Assembly: GCA_017437925.1 (NCBI GenBank)
Contig: JAFRWQ010000147.1
Location: 1 to 18,630 of the forward strand
Direction of reading: 5' to 3'
Length of the DNA stretch: 18,630 nt
Origin: Bacillota bacterium
GTDB taxonomy: Bacteria > Bacillota_A > Clostridia > Peptostreptococcales > Anaerovoracaceae
The notes under the pieces were generated by a model that did no database searches, was not told the DNA's origin, and saw only the letters and a list, made by a program, of their open reading frames with translations. Positions 9,006-15,126 of this stretch are shown here, piece after piece (position 1 is the first letter of the stretch; the number at the start of each line of letters is the position of its first letter). The translations under genes were made by a program, and so were the position numbers.

Positions 9006-10049
9006 ATGAGCGAAAACTACAGCGTCGGCAGGGTATACCCCTCCGATAAAAGGCAGATAGAAAAGATCAAGGCCCTGCTTTCGGGGGAGGGCATAAGGCT
9101 GGACCCCCATCTGGACTACCTCTGCGCCCTTGAGGACGACGAGGGCGAGCTTGCGGGCTGCGCCGGGTCCTTCGGGAACACCTTAAGGTGCTTTGCGGTG
9201 AAAAAGGAGCTGCAGGGCAGGGGCCTCATGGGCCTTCTGATCTCCCACCTGATCGAAAGGCAGAACGAAAGGGGCGTCACCGACCTCTTCGTCTTCACCA
9301 AGTGCAGCGCGGCGGGCTTCTTTAAGGACTGCGGCTTTTACGAGCTGGCGAGGATAGAGGGAAGGCTCAGCCTTCTTGAGAACAGGAGGGACGGCCTTTC
9401 CCGCTGGATCGAAAACGCGAAGGCCCAGCTTCCCGAAGGGGAAAAGACAGCCGTCGTCATGAACGCGAACCCCTTCACGAATGGCCATCACTGGCTTCTT
9501 GAGCAGGCTGCGGCCCAGGGAAGACCGGTCGCGGTCTTCCTCCTGAGCGAGGATCAGGGCCCCATACCCTTTAAAGTGAGGTTTAAGCTGGCAAAAGAAG
9601 GAGCGGCGGACATTCCGGGCGTCACCGTCATCCCCTCGGGCCCCTACATGATAAGCTCGGCCACCTTCCCCTCGTACTTTCAAAAGGACGAGGACGACGT
9701 GGTATGGGGACAGGCCCTTCTGGACGCCGAGCTCTTCGGAAAGATCGCGAAAGCCCTGGATATAAAGACCCGCTTCGTAGGCCAGGAGCCCTTCAGCAAG
9801 ACCACCGCCCTCTACAACGAGGTGCTCAAGGAGAGCCTTCCCGAAAAAGGCGTTGAGATCGTTGAGATCCCAAGGCTGGGAAGTCCCGAAGCCATCAGCG
9901 CTTCCACCGTAAGAGAGCTCATAAAAGAAGGCGGCTTCGAGGCCCTTTCGGAGCTGGTCCCCGAAACGACCCTTGATTTCTTTAAAAGCCCCGAGGCTCA
10001 GCCCATCATAAACGCGATCAAAGCGCTGGAAGACGTGAGGCATCACTGA
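9006..10049 (+). CDS. citC: [Citrate (pro-3S)-lyase] ligase (acetate:SH-citrate lyase ligase)
   Basis: Activates citrate lyase by acetylating the thiol of its prosthetic group with acetate and ATP. From ATG 9006, a GNAT-like N-terminal domain contains GCAGSFGNTLRCFAV and the acetyl-CoA-loop-like QGRGLMG (70-76). The C-terminal nucleotidyltransferase domain begins with MNANPFTNGH (152-161), the family signature, and later has FVGQEPFSKTTALYN and ISASTVREL. The 347-residue length is normal. GTG 8997 is also in frame, but GGGTGA at 8995-9000 is well placed (5 bases) for ATG 9006. The gene lies 25 bases after citXG and 9 bases before lrgA, so it is part of the same operon. Confidence 0.93.
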   Translation: MSENYSVGRVYPSDKRQIEKIKALLSGEGIRLDPHLDYLCALEDDEGELAGCAGSFGNTLRCFAVKKELQGRGLMGLLISHLIERQNERGVTDLFVFTKCSAAGFFKDCGFYELARIEGRLSLLENRRDGLSRWIENAKAQLPEGEKTAVVMNANPFTNGHHWLLEQAAAQGRPVAVFLLSEDQGPIPFKVRFKLAKEGAADIPGVTVIPSGPYMISSATFPSYFQKDEDDVVWGQALLDAELFGKIAKALDIKTRFVGQEPFSKTTALYNEVLKESLPEKGVEIVEIPRLGSPEAISASTVRELIKEGGFEALSELVPETTLDFFKSPEAQPIINAIKALEDVRHH

Positions 10050-10058
10050 AGGAGAAGC

Positions 10059-10433
10059 ATGAAATACCTGAAGCAGTTTATGATCATCATAGGGATCTCC
10101 TTTTTCGGGGAGCTGCTCCACTACTTCATACCCCTGCCCATACCCGCCAGCATCTACGGCATGGTCCTGCTCTTCGCCGGCCTCGTCAGCGGCATCATCC
10201 CCCTTGCCGCGGTAAAGGAGACGGGAACTTTTCTCGTCGCCATAATGCCGGTCATGTTCATCCCGGCTGCTGCCGGGCTTCTTGATATGCGGGACATTCT
10301 CAGGGACGGATGGGTCTCATACCTTGTCATCACCTTCATCACCACCGTGTTGGTCATGGCCGCGGTCGGTCTCGTTGTGCAGATGGTCATGAAAAGGGGA
10401 AAAAGAGGGGAGGATGCGAAAAATGCTGAATGA
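10059..10433 (+). CDS. lrgA: LrgA/CidA family membrane protein
   Basis: Small membrane protein of 124 residues with four hydrophobic helices. Family marks are PIPASIYGMVLLF near 27-39 and MPVMFIPAAAGLLD near 64-77. The family was first described as holin-like (S. aureus CidA/LrgA). Close relatives paired with LrgB act as pyruvate transporters in Bacillus subtilis (PftAB) and Streptococcus mutans. AAGGAG at 10049-10054, overlapping the end of citC, is 4 bases from ATG 10059. It overlaps lrgB by 11 bases, suggesting translational coupling. Given the citrate-lyase neighbours, an organic acid transport role is more likely here than cell lysis; that is inference. Confidence 0.92.
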   Translation: MKYLKQFMIIIGISFFGELLHYFIPLPIPASIYGMVLLFAGLVSGIIPLAAVKETGTFLVAIMPVMFIPAAAGLLDMRDILRDGWVSYLVITFITTVLVMAAVGLVVQMVMKRGKRGEDAKNAE

Positions 10434-11118
10434 CATCATAAGCGCGTCCGTCTTCTTAGGAGTTTTCATCACCTTGGGATCCTATTTCATCGCCTTAAAG
10501 CTTAGGGAAAAGACCGGACTGGCGGTCCTAAACCCTCTGCTGGTCGCCGTCATCCTCACCATTGCTTTCCTGATCGCCACAGGGACCCCTTACGCGGTCT
10601 ATAACGAAGGCGCTAAATATGTCAGCTACCTGCTGACCCCCGCCACAGTATGCCTTGCCATTCCATTGTACGAGCAGCTGGGAGCCCTGAAGCGAAATTA
10701 CAGGGCGATCGCCGCGGGCATTGTAACAGGGGTCTTAACAAGCCTGCTCTCGGTGCTGGCCCTGGCCCTGGTCTTCGGTCTCGGCCACCGGGAATACGTG
10801 ACCTTCCTGCCCAAATCGGTGACCTCGGCCATAGGTATGGGCATCTCCTCGGAACTGGGAGGATACACGGCGATCACCGTCGCTGTCATAATTCTGACCG
10901 GCATAATCGGAAACATCATAGCGACTCCCCTCTGCAGGCTTCTTAAGATCAAGGAGCCTGTGGCGGTTGGCGTCGCCATAGGCTCTGCGTCCCACGCCAT
11001 AGGCACGGTGAGAGCCATGGAGATGGGTCCGGTGGAAGGAGCGATGAGCAGCCTTTCGATAGCCCTTTCGGGCATACTAACCGTCTTCGGGGCAATGATA
11101 TTCCAAAATTTTATATAA
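10423..11118 (+). CDS. lrgB: LrgB family membrane protein
   Basis: Membrane partner of LrgA, with about six to eight hydrophobic helices in 231 residues. Family motifs are LLTPATVCLAIPLYEQL, LPKSVTSAIGMGISSELGG, and IGSASHAIGTVRAMEMG followed by EGAMSSL. ATG 10414 is in frame, but GGAGG (10409-10413) abuts it directly; the same site is 9 bases from ATG 10423, so I chose 10423. In plants and some bacteria, LrgAB-type proteins carry glycolate, glycerate or pyruvate. As the last gene of the citXG-citC-lrgAB unit, it likely forms a two-component carrier with LrgA that moves a product or substrate of citrate breakdown. Confidence 0.93.
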   Translation: MLNDIISASVFLGVFITLGSYFIALKLREKTGLAVLNPLLVAVILTIAFLIATGTPYAVYNEGAKYVSYLLTPATVCLAIPLYEQLGALKRNYRAIAAGIVTGVLTSLLSVLALALVFGLGHREYVTFLPKSVTSAIGMGISSELGGYTAITVAVIILTGIIGNIIATPLCRLLKIKEPVAVGVAIGSASHAIGTVRAMEMGPVEGAMSSLSIALSGILTVFGAMIFQNFI

Positions 11119-11201
11119 GGGCGGCGCTTTTATACGTAAAGACCGGGGCAGATCGATCCTGGGCAGAGGAGCCCCGACCGGCGGAAACAGAAGTAAAACA
11201 T

Positions 11202-11215
11202 TTGTTATATAACAA
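11202..11215. promoter_or_regulatory. Palindromic candidate operator after lrgB (copy 2)
   Basis: TTGTTATATAACAA is a perfect 14-bp palindrome whose inner 12 bases are identical to the site at 7262-7273. It lies 84 bases after lrgB and 16 bases before the terminator stem, between two convergent genes, so it has no obvious promoter to control. The two copies frame the whole citXG-citC-lrgAB operon. A repressor bridging both sites, or a relic of rearrangement, are possibilities. Confidence 0.45.
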
Positions 11216-11230
11216 TTAGTCGGAAATAAA

Positions 11231-11268
11231 ACGAGACGCGGCATTGAGCCGCGTCTTCGTTGATTTTT
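11231..11268. terminator. Intrinsic terminator, probably bidirectional, after lrgB
   Basis: AGACGCGGC (11234-11242) pairs with GCCGCGTCT (11248-11256) to make a 9-bp stem with an ATTGA loop; the stem can extend to ACG/CGT with one bulge. On the + strand TTGATTTTT follows. On the - strand TTTTATTT follows. It can end both the lrgB transcript and the convergent RCC1/SLH transcript. Confidence 0.85.
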
Positions 11269-11361
11269 CAAGGGTTTCGGATATTTGCTTCAAGCCTTTG
11301 GGATGGTCTTTAGGGCAGAACAGGTGCCGCCTGAACATGTCACCGTCAGCCTCGGCTCTTC

Positions 11362-13158
11362 CTACTTTTCCGCCAGGTACCTGTAGAGGTATTCCACCGC
11401 GTTGCAGCGGGGGCATTGGTCGGTAACAACAAAGCTGCCGGAGTAGGTCCCGTCAAGAAGGCCCGACTTCTCAGCCCAGCTCAGAGCGTCGCCGTACCAG
11501 AGCTCATTTCCGGTCTTGCCCGGTTCTCCCATGGCCCTGTATATGAAGGTCAGGATGTGGCTGTTGGCGCAGAGAGTTCCGGGGCTGAAGGTATCGGCAG
11601 AGGTCCCGTCGGTGATCCCTTTTTCGACTGCCCAGAGCACTGCTTTATAGAAATAATCCGTCTCTTTGACGTCGGTAAAGGGAGAGGATCCCGCTTCGGC
11701 CCCGGGACAGCCGGCGGCCCTCCACAGGAAGGTCATCACCTGGCCCCTGGTGCAGGTGCTGTAGGGGCTGAATGTGGTCGCGGTGGTGCCGTCGGTTATC
11801 TGGGGGTTGGCGGTATAGGCCCAGACCACCGAATCGTAGTAATAGTCGCTCTCGCTGACGTCGGTAAAGGGGATCTTTCTTTTGACGGTGGGCTCCGGGG
11901 TCACGGTCGGCTCGGCAGGCGCAGCTCCCGGGACCGGGCTTTCGGGCAGGGCGATCCCGTCCAAAAGCTTTACGGGACTATGCTGATGTGTCATGTGGTA
12001 GGTCTTGTCGGAAGGCGCTCCGTATTTATTTGTTATATCCACCAGGTTGTCACAGGTCTTGAGCAGCTGCCCGCGATTATTGCTGCCCCAGCCCCAGAGA
12101 GACCCGTCGTTCTTGACGGCAAGGGCGAAATTAGAGGAGGCGCTGACCGCAGCGACATCATCCATGATCTTATACGGAACATCATAAGTCCCGCCGCAGC
12201 TTCCGTTCCCCGCCTTGACATTCTGATAGCCCCAGGCCCAGAGGGAGCCGTCGTTTTTCACCGCGAGATTCTCGCCTGACCAGGACTGCATCTTCACGTC
12301 ATCGAGGATCTTGACCAGCTGCCCGCCTTTGTAATCCCAGAGAGTGCCGTCTGTCATCAGAAGGTTTTCCCTTATGGAGTTGACCCCGTCCATGACCTTT
12401 TCGGGATAGATCTTATCGTACCAGAGCGTGCCTTCAGGCCAGTCCTTAAGGGCTTTGGGCGTCATGGCTCCCCAGGCCCAGAGGGAGCCGTCGGTCTTCA
12501 CGACCGCCGCGAAGTACTGCCACGAGACGGACCTGGTAAGGTCGAGGTGGACCGAATCGACGTCATCCATGACCTTTACGAAGTCTTCGACAAAGTAAGG
12601 CTCCTCATCCGGGACTCCGGGGATAACTCCGTTGATACATTTTCCCTTCATCCAGAGGGAATGATCGCTTTTTATGATCGCGGTGGTGCCGCTGTCTATC
12701 TCCGCGGCGATGACGTCTGTGGCAATCTGATGAGGCTTGGGTTCGTCTGCCCCTCCCCAGATCCACAGGCTGCCGTCGGTCTTGATCGCGTAGGAATATC
12801 CGGCGCTGCCTATGCATGCCGAAGCCACATCATCCATGAGCTTGATGGGTTCATTCTGGAAGGCTGCGAGAGGATTCCCTGCACTGTCCCTGCTTATGAC
12901 GTTGCCGTCCAGCATCACGGTGGGAAGGTTGGGAATGTTGGTCGTGAGCACGGTGCCCTGTCCGAGGGCCGCGTTAGTGCCGGACCCCCAGACCCACAGA
13001 GAACCGTCCTCTTTTATGACCGCGCAGTTATCGGCGCCCGCATAAACGCTGCGGCATTCGATCGGGGCTGATGCAGCCGCAAAGGCGGGCGGGTCCGAAA
13101 AAACGGGGATCGCGGCAGTCAGGCATAGAGCCAGCATCAGAGAAAAAAGCTTTTTCAT
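11362..13158 (-). CDS. Secreted RCC1-like repeat protein with C-terminal SLH domains
   Basis: Predicted surface protein of 598 residues; the specific function is unknown. A Sec signal peptide (MKKLFSLMLALCLTAAIPVF, then cleavage near AFAA, about residue 28) is followed by seven degenerate RCC1-type blade repeats, each centred on DGSLWxWG or a variant, between residues about 40 and 400. RCC1 repeats build a beta-propeller that usually binds protein or ligand. A Pro/Glu/Thr linker (about 405-425) leads to three SLH-like repeats (about 429-598; FTDV, ITDGT, TFSP and RGQ motifs) that typically anchor proteins to secondary cell-wall polymers. ATG 13158 is chosen over an upstream ATG at 13188 because AGGAGGGT (13165-13172) lies 6 bases before it and the signal peptide starts there. 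It ends with TAG. Confidence 0.9.
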   Translation of the reverse strand: MKKLFSLMLALCLTAAIPVFSDPPAFAAASAPIECRSVYAGADNCAVIKEDGSLWVWGSGTNAALGQGTVLTTNIPNLPTVMLDGNVISRDSAGNPLAAFQNEPIKLMDDVASACIGSAGYSYAIKTDGSLWIWGGADEPKPHQIATDVIAAEIDSGTTAIIKSDHSLWMKGKCINGVIPGVPDEEPYFVEDFVKVMDDVDSVHLDLTRSVSWQYFAAVVKTDGSLWAWGAMTPKALKDWPEGTLWYDKIYPEKVMDGVNSIRENLLMTDGTLWDYKGGQLVKILDDVKMQSWSGENLAVKNDGSLWAWGYQNVKAGNGSCGGTYDVPYKIMDDVAAVSASSNFALAVKNDGSLWGWGSNNRGQLLKTCDNLVDITNKYGAPSDKTYHMTHQHSPVKLLDGIALPESPVPGAAPAEPTVTPEPTVKRKIPFTDVSESDYYYDSVVWAYTANPQITDGTTATTFSPYSTCTRGQVMTFLWRAAGCPGAEAGSSPFTDVKETDYFYKAVLWAVEKGITDGTSADTFSPGTLCANSHILTFIYRAMGEPGKTGNELWYGDALSWAEKSGLLDGTYSGSFVVTDQCPRCNAVEYLYRYLAEK

Positions 13159-13192
13159 GAAAAGACCCTCCTGTATTATGGTTTTCACTTAC

Positions 13193-13221
13193 ATTTTAGT
13201 GGAAAGAGACCTTTGTTTCAA
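13193..13221 (-). promoter_or_regulatory. Sigma-A type promoter of the RCC1/SLH gene
   Basis: Reading the - strand, TTGAAA (13216-13221) is followed after exactly 17 bases by TAAAAT (13193-13198). This is a close fit to TTGACA-N17-TATAAT and places the transcript start about 25-30 bases before ATG 13158. With the terminator just upstream it makes this gene a single-gene unit. Confidence 0.7.
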
Positions 13222-13268
13222 CAGAAACCCTCCCCGGAGCGACAGGAACGATAATTGACCTGCCGGCA

Positions 13269-13298
13269 TAAAAAAGCCGGTCCCCTGCGGGACCGGCA
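13269..13298 (-). terminator. Intrinsic terminator of the SPFH two-gene unit
   Basis: GCCGGTCCC (13276-13284) and GGGACCGGC (13289-13297) form a perfect 9-bp stem with a CTGC loop. On the - strand a run of six T follows (A run at 13270-13275). It sits about 57 bases past the stop of the small membrane protein gene. No T-run follows on the + strand, so it acts in one direction. Confidence 0.88.
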
Positions 13299-13354
13299 TA
13301 ATTGGCCTTGCGCTGAATTTTTTCTGCTTACGGCCTGCCTTTCGGCGTCCAATA

Positions 13355-13945
13355 TCAGTAAGTCTTCTTCCCCCAGGACGTCCTGACGGCGTTCTTTTCG
13401 GGGGAGTCGATGGCGCTGACTCCGTAGTCGTGCTTGTGGCTTTTCTTCAGCTCGTCTGCGGCGCAGTCTGCCTGGTGCATGGCGCCCAGGTCGCTGAAGT
13501 TGCGCCTGAAGGCGCGGGCTTCCTCGGCCCTCTGGCGGGCCATCCAGTCGTGCTCCCTGTCCTCCTTTAATATGGAGCTCAGGGTCTTGTACGACTCGTT
13601 CTTGGCGCGGGCCGAGCTTACCGCGGCCTTGGCTTCCGCCCTTTCGGCGGAACCGGCAAGGCTTGCCGAAGGTCTTGACGCAGCTCCCGCTGCTGCCGAT
13701 GAGGGCCTTGCGGGGGAGGCTGCCGCCCTGAAGGGGCTTGCTCCCGGAGCTCCCGGGGCTCCGCTGCTGCCCGGAGCGGCGCTGCTGCCCTGCTGGACGT
13801 TGAACCTGCCGAGCTGCGAGGCCTGCCTTTGGGAGGCGCCCTGAGCTCCCGAGGCTCCCTTGGCCTTGCGTATGATCTTGAAGACGATCGTTATCCAGAC
13901 GAAGGCCCAGATCAGACCGAATACCGAACTAATGATCTCGCTCAT
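13355..13945 (-). CDS. Small membrane protein with Ala/Pro/Ser-rich linker, unknown function
   Basis: I do not recognise this 196-residue protein. Residues about 5-25 form one hydrophobic helix, followed by a basic stretch (KIIRKAKG), so the rest is probably cytoplasmic. Residues about 35-105 are low-complexity Ala/Pro/Gly/Ser, then a charged, likely helical region rich in Arg, Glu and Ala (about 105-165) and a short C-terminal part with KKSHKHDYG. ATG 13945 has AGGAGG 8 bases upstream (- strand). It starts 22 bases after the end of the SPFH frame and shares its promoter and terminator, so it may work with the SPFH protein in the position often held by an NfeD-type partner. It does not look like NfeD. 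Confidence 0.8.
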   Translation of the reverse strand: MSEIISSVFGLIWAFVWITIVFKIIRKAKGASGAQGASQRQASQLGRFNVQQGSSAAPGSSGAPGAPGASPFRAAASPARPSSAAAGAASRPSASLAGSAERAEAKAAVSSARAKNESYKTLSSILKEDREHDWMARQRAEEARAFRRNFSDLGAMHQADCAADELKKSHKHDYGVSAIDSPEKNAVRTSWGKKTY

Positions 13946-13967
13946 GGATCAGTCCTCCTTTCGGAAG

Positions 13968-14210
13968 CTAGCGATCGCTCTTGGAAGCTGCCTCGGAAAG
14001 GGCGGTGAGGGTGCCGGCCAGATCCGACAGGTTGGAGGCGACCACGATCTTGGTCGCCTGGCCGTCGGCCATCTTTTCGGCGGCTTCGAAGGACCTGATG
14101 GTCATGTAGCCGCTGCCGGGGTTGGCTTCGTTGATGAGCTGGATGCTCTGGGCCTTGGCCCTCTGGACTGCCAGCAGAGCTTCGGCTTCGCCTTCAGCCT
14201 CTCTGATCTT
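13968..14210 (-). pseudogene. C-terminal part of the SPFH gene, in frame after an internal TAG
   Basis: Directly after the TAG at 14211-14213 the same frame stays open for 80 codons to a second TAG at 13968-13970. It begins KIREAEGEAEALLAVQ and contains LINEANPGSGYMTIRSFEAAEK and ADGQATKIVVASN, which is the normal C-terminal portion of SPFH/QmcA-type proteins. With it the product would be about 297 residues, the usual family length. No ribosome site or start codon makes it look independently translated. It is therefore the cut-off end of the gene, unless the TAG is read through or is a sequence error. Confidence 0.8.
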
Positions 14211-14861
14211 CTACTGCTTGGCGGCTTCAGCCCTCAGTATGGCGGCTTCCTTTTCGCCTTCGGCCATGGTGATGGCGGCCTGCTTCTTACCTTCGGCGGT
14301 GAGTATGGCCTCTCTCTTTTCACGCTCGGCCTTCATCTGCTTTTCCATCGCTTCCTGGATGCTTCTGGGCGGGTCTATGTTCTTGACCTCGACCCTGCTT
14401 ACCTTGATGCCCCACTTGTCGGTGGCGTCGTCCAGGATGGCGGTGATGCGGCTGTTGATGTTGTCGCGGCTGGTGAGGGTCTCGTCGAGGGTCATCGAGC
14501 CGATGATGTTTCTTAAGGTTGTGGCGGACAGGTTCTCGATGGCGGCCAGCGGTCTTTCAACGCCGTAGGCGAAGAGCTTGGCGTCGAAGATGTAGAAGAA
14601 CACGACCGAGTCGACCATCATGGTGACGTTGTCCTTGGTTATAACGGGCTGGGGCTCAAAGTCTGCGACCTGCTCCTTGAGGGAGACCTTCTTTATGACC
14701 TTGTAGAAGATGGGCACTTTGAAGTGGAGTCCGGCCTGCCAGGTGTCCATGTAGCGGCCGAGGAACTCTATGACCCAGGCGTTGGCCTGCGGGACGATGC
14801 AGATGCAGCGCAGGCAGAGTATGACGATGAGCAGAACTATTCCGATGAGTACGAATGGCAT
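14211..14861 (-). CDS. SPFH/band-7 (stomatin/QmcA-like) membrane protein, ended early by TAG
   Basis: Membrane-anchored SPFH protein of the kind that forms large rings and organises membrane microdomains or regulates membrane proteases. An N-terminal hydrophobic helix (about 4-22) is followed by the SPFH domain (about 23-175: VIEFLGRYMDTWQAGLHFK, ADFEPQPVITKDNVTM, LRNIIGSMTLDETLTSRD, WGIKVSRVEVKNIDPP). A charged Ala/Glu/Lys coiled coil (EKREAILTAEGKKQAAI, EGEKEAAILRAEA) comes next, cut at residue 216 by TAG. Family members go on for about 80 residues, and those codons are present downstream. ATG 14861 has AGGAGG 7 bases upstream. A truncated product would keep the SPFH domain but lose the C-terminal assembly region. 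It is first in a two-gene unit with its own promoter. Confidence 0.88.
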   Translation of the reverse strand: MPFVLIGIVLLIVILCLRCICIVPQANAWVIEFLGRYMDTWQAGLHFKVPIFYKVIKKVSLKEQVADFEPQPVITKDNVTMMVDSVVFFYIFDAKLFAYGVERPLAAIENLSATTLRNIIGSMTLDETLTSRDNINSRITAILDDATDKWGIKVSRVEVKNIDPPRSIQEAMEKQMKAEREKREAILTAEGKKQAAITMAEGEKEAAILRAEAAKQ

Positions 14862-15126
14862 ATCGATACCTCCTTTTGACTTTTATATGCTGACACTATT
14901 AAAGCACAAAAAAACACAATTAACAAGGTAAAGCCCGCGGCAATAGAGGGGTCTATTCCGCTGAAAAACGCGGCTTTCGGGGCGCTTGGGAGGGGGAGGG
15001 GAGGACGGACGGCGGCGGTGATAAAAGAAGCGCGTTCGGGCTGGCAGCCGAAAGAGCCCGCAGTGTGCTGCGGGGCAAAATATGATAAAATAAAAAAGAA
15101 AAAAGACCGCAGGCTCAAAGATTTGT
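14862..15126. other. Intergenic region: promoter, G-rich run and hairpins
   Basis: This 265-base gap separates the SPFH unit from the unknown gene upstream. It holds the SPFH promoter, a run of four G-tracts (14979-15001), an imperfect hairpin at 15056-15076 (CCCGCAG-TGTG-CTGCGGG core) and T-rich - strand sequence just past the stop at 15127. The last two may form a loose terminator for the unknown gene, but the order of T-run and stem is not classical. I see no convincing gene here. Confidence 0.5.
14898..14926 (-). promoter_or_regulatory. Probable promoter of the SPFH unit
   Basis: On the - strand, TTGTTA (14921-14926) is followed after 17 bases by TTTAAT (14898-14903), 4 of 6 and 5 of 6 matches to the consensus, in an AT-rich patch just before the SPFH gene. 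A TATAAA further downstream (about 14882-14887) is an alternative -10 with a poorer -35. Confidence 0.5.

Noticed and set aside
9183..10121. 312-codon - strand frame across citC
   Set aside because: It is the antisense of citC, whose motifs are complete; composition is biased and there is no promoter or ribosome site.
11202..11215. Rex-type redox operator at the palindrome
   Set aside because: The half-site TTGTTA is similar, but Rex sites have a longer centre (TTGTTAA-N4-TTAACAA, as I recall it), whereas here the half-sites are 2 bases apart.
12027..12038. Third partial copy of the TTGTTATAT motif
   Set aside because: Only one half-site matches (TTGTTATATCCA), and it is inside the RCC1/SLH coding sequence (D-I-T-N-K codons), so it is not counted as an operator.
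11416..12279. 287-codon + strand frame inside the RCC1/SLH gene
   Set aside because: It is the antisense of repeats and SLH domains that are clearly real on the - strand.
14211..14213. Pyrrolysine or general TAG recoding as the explanation of the SPFH stop
   Set aside because: TAG ends gyrA, the CDF gene, the MATE gene, the RCC1/SLH gene and the SPFH frame itself, so TAG is an ordinary stop here. Special recoding at one site cannot be excluded but has no direct support.
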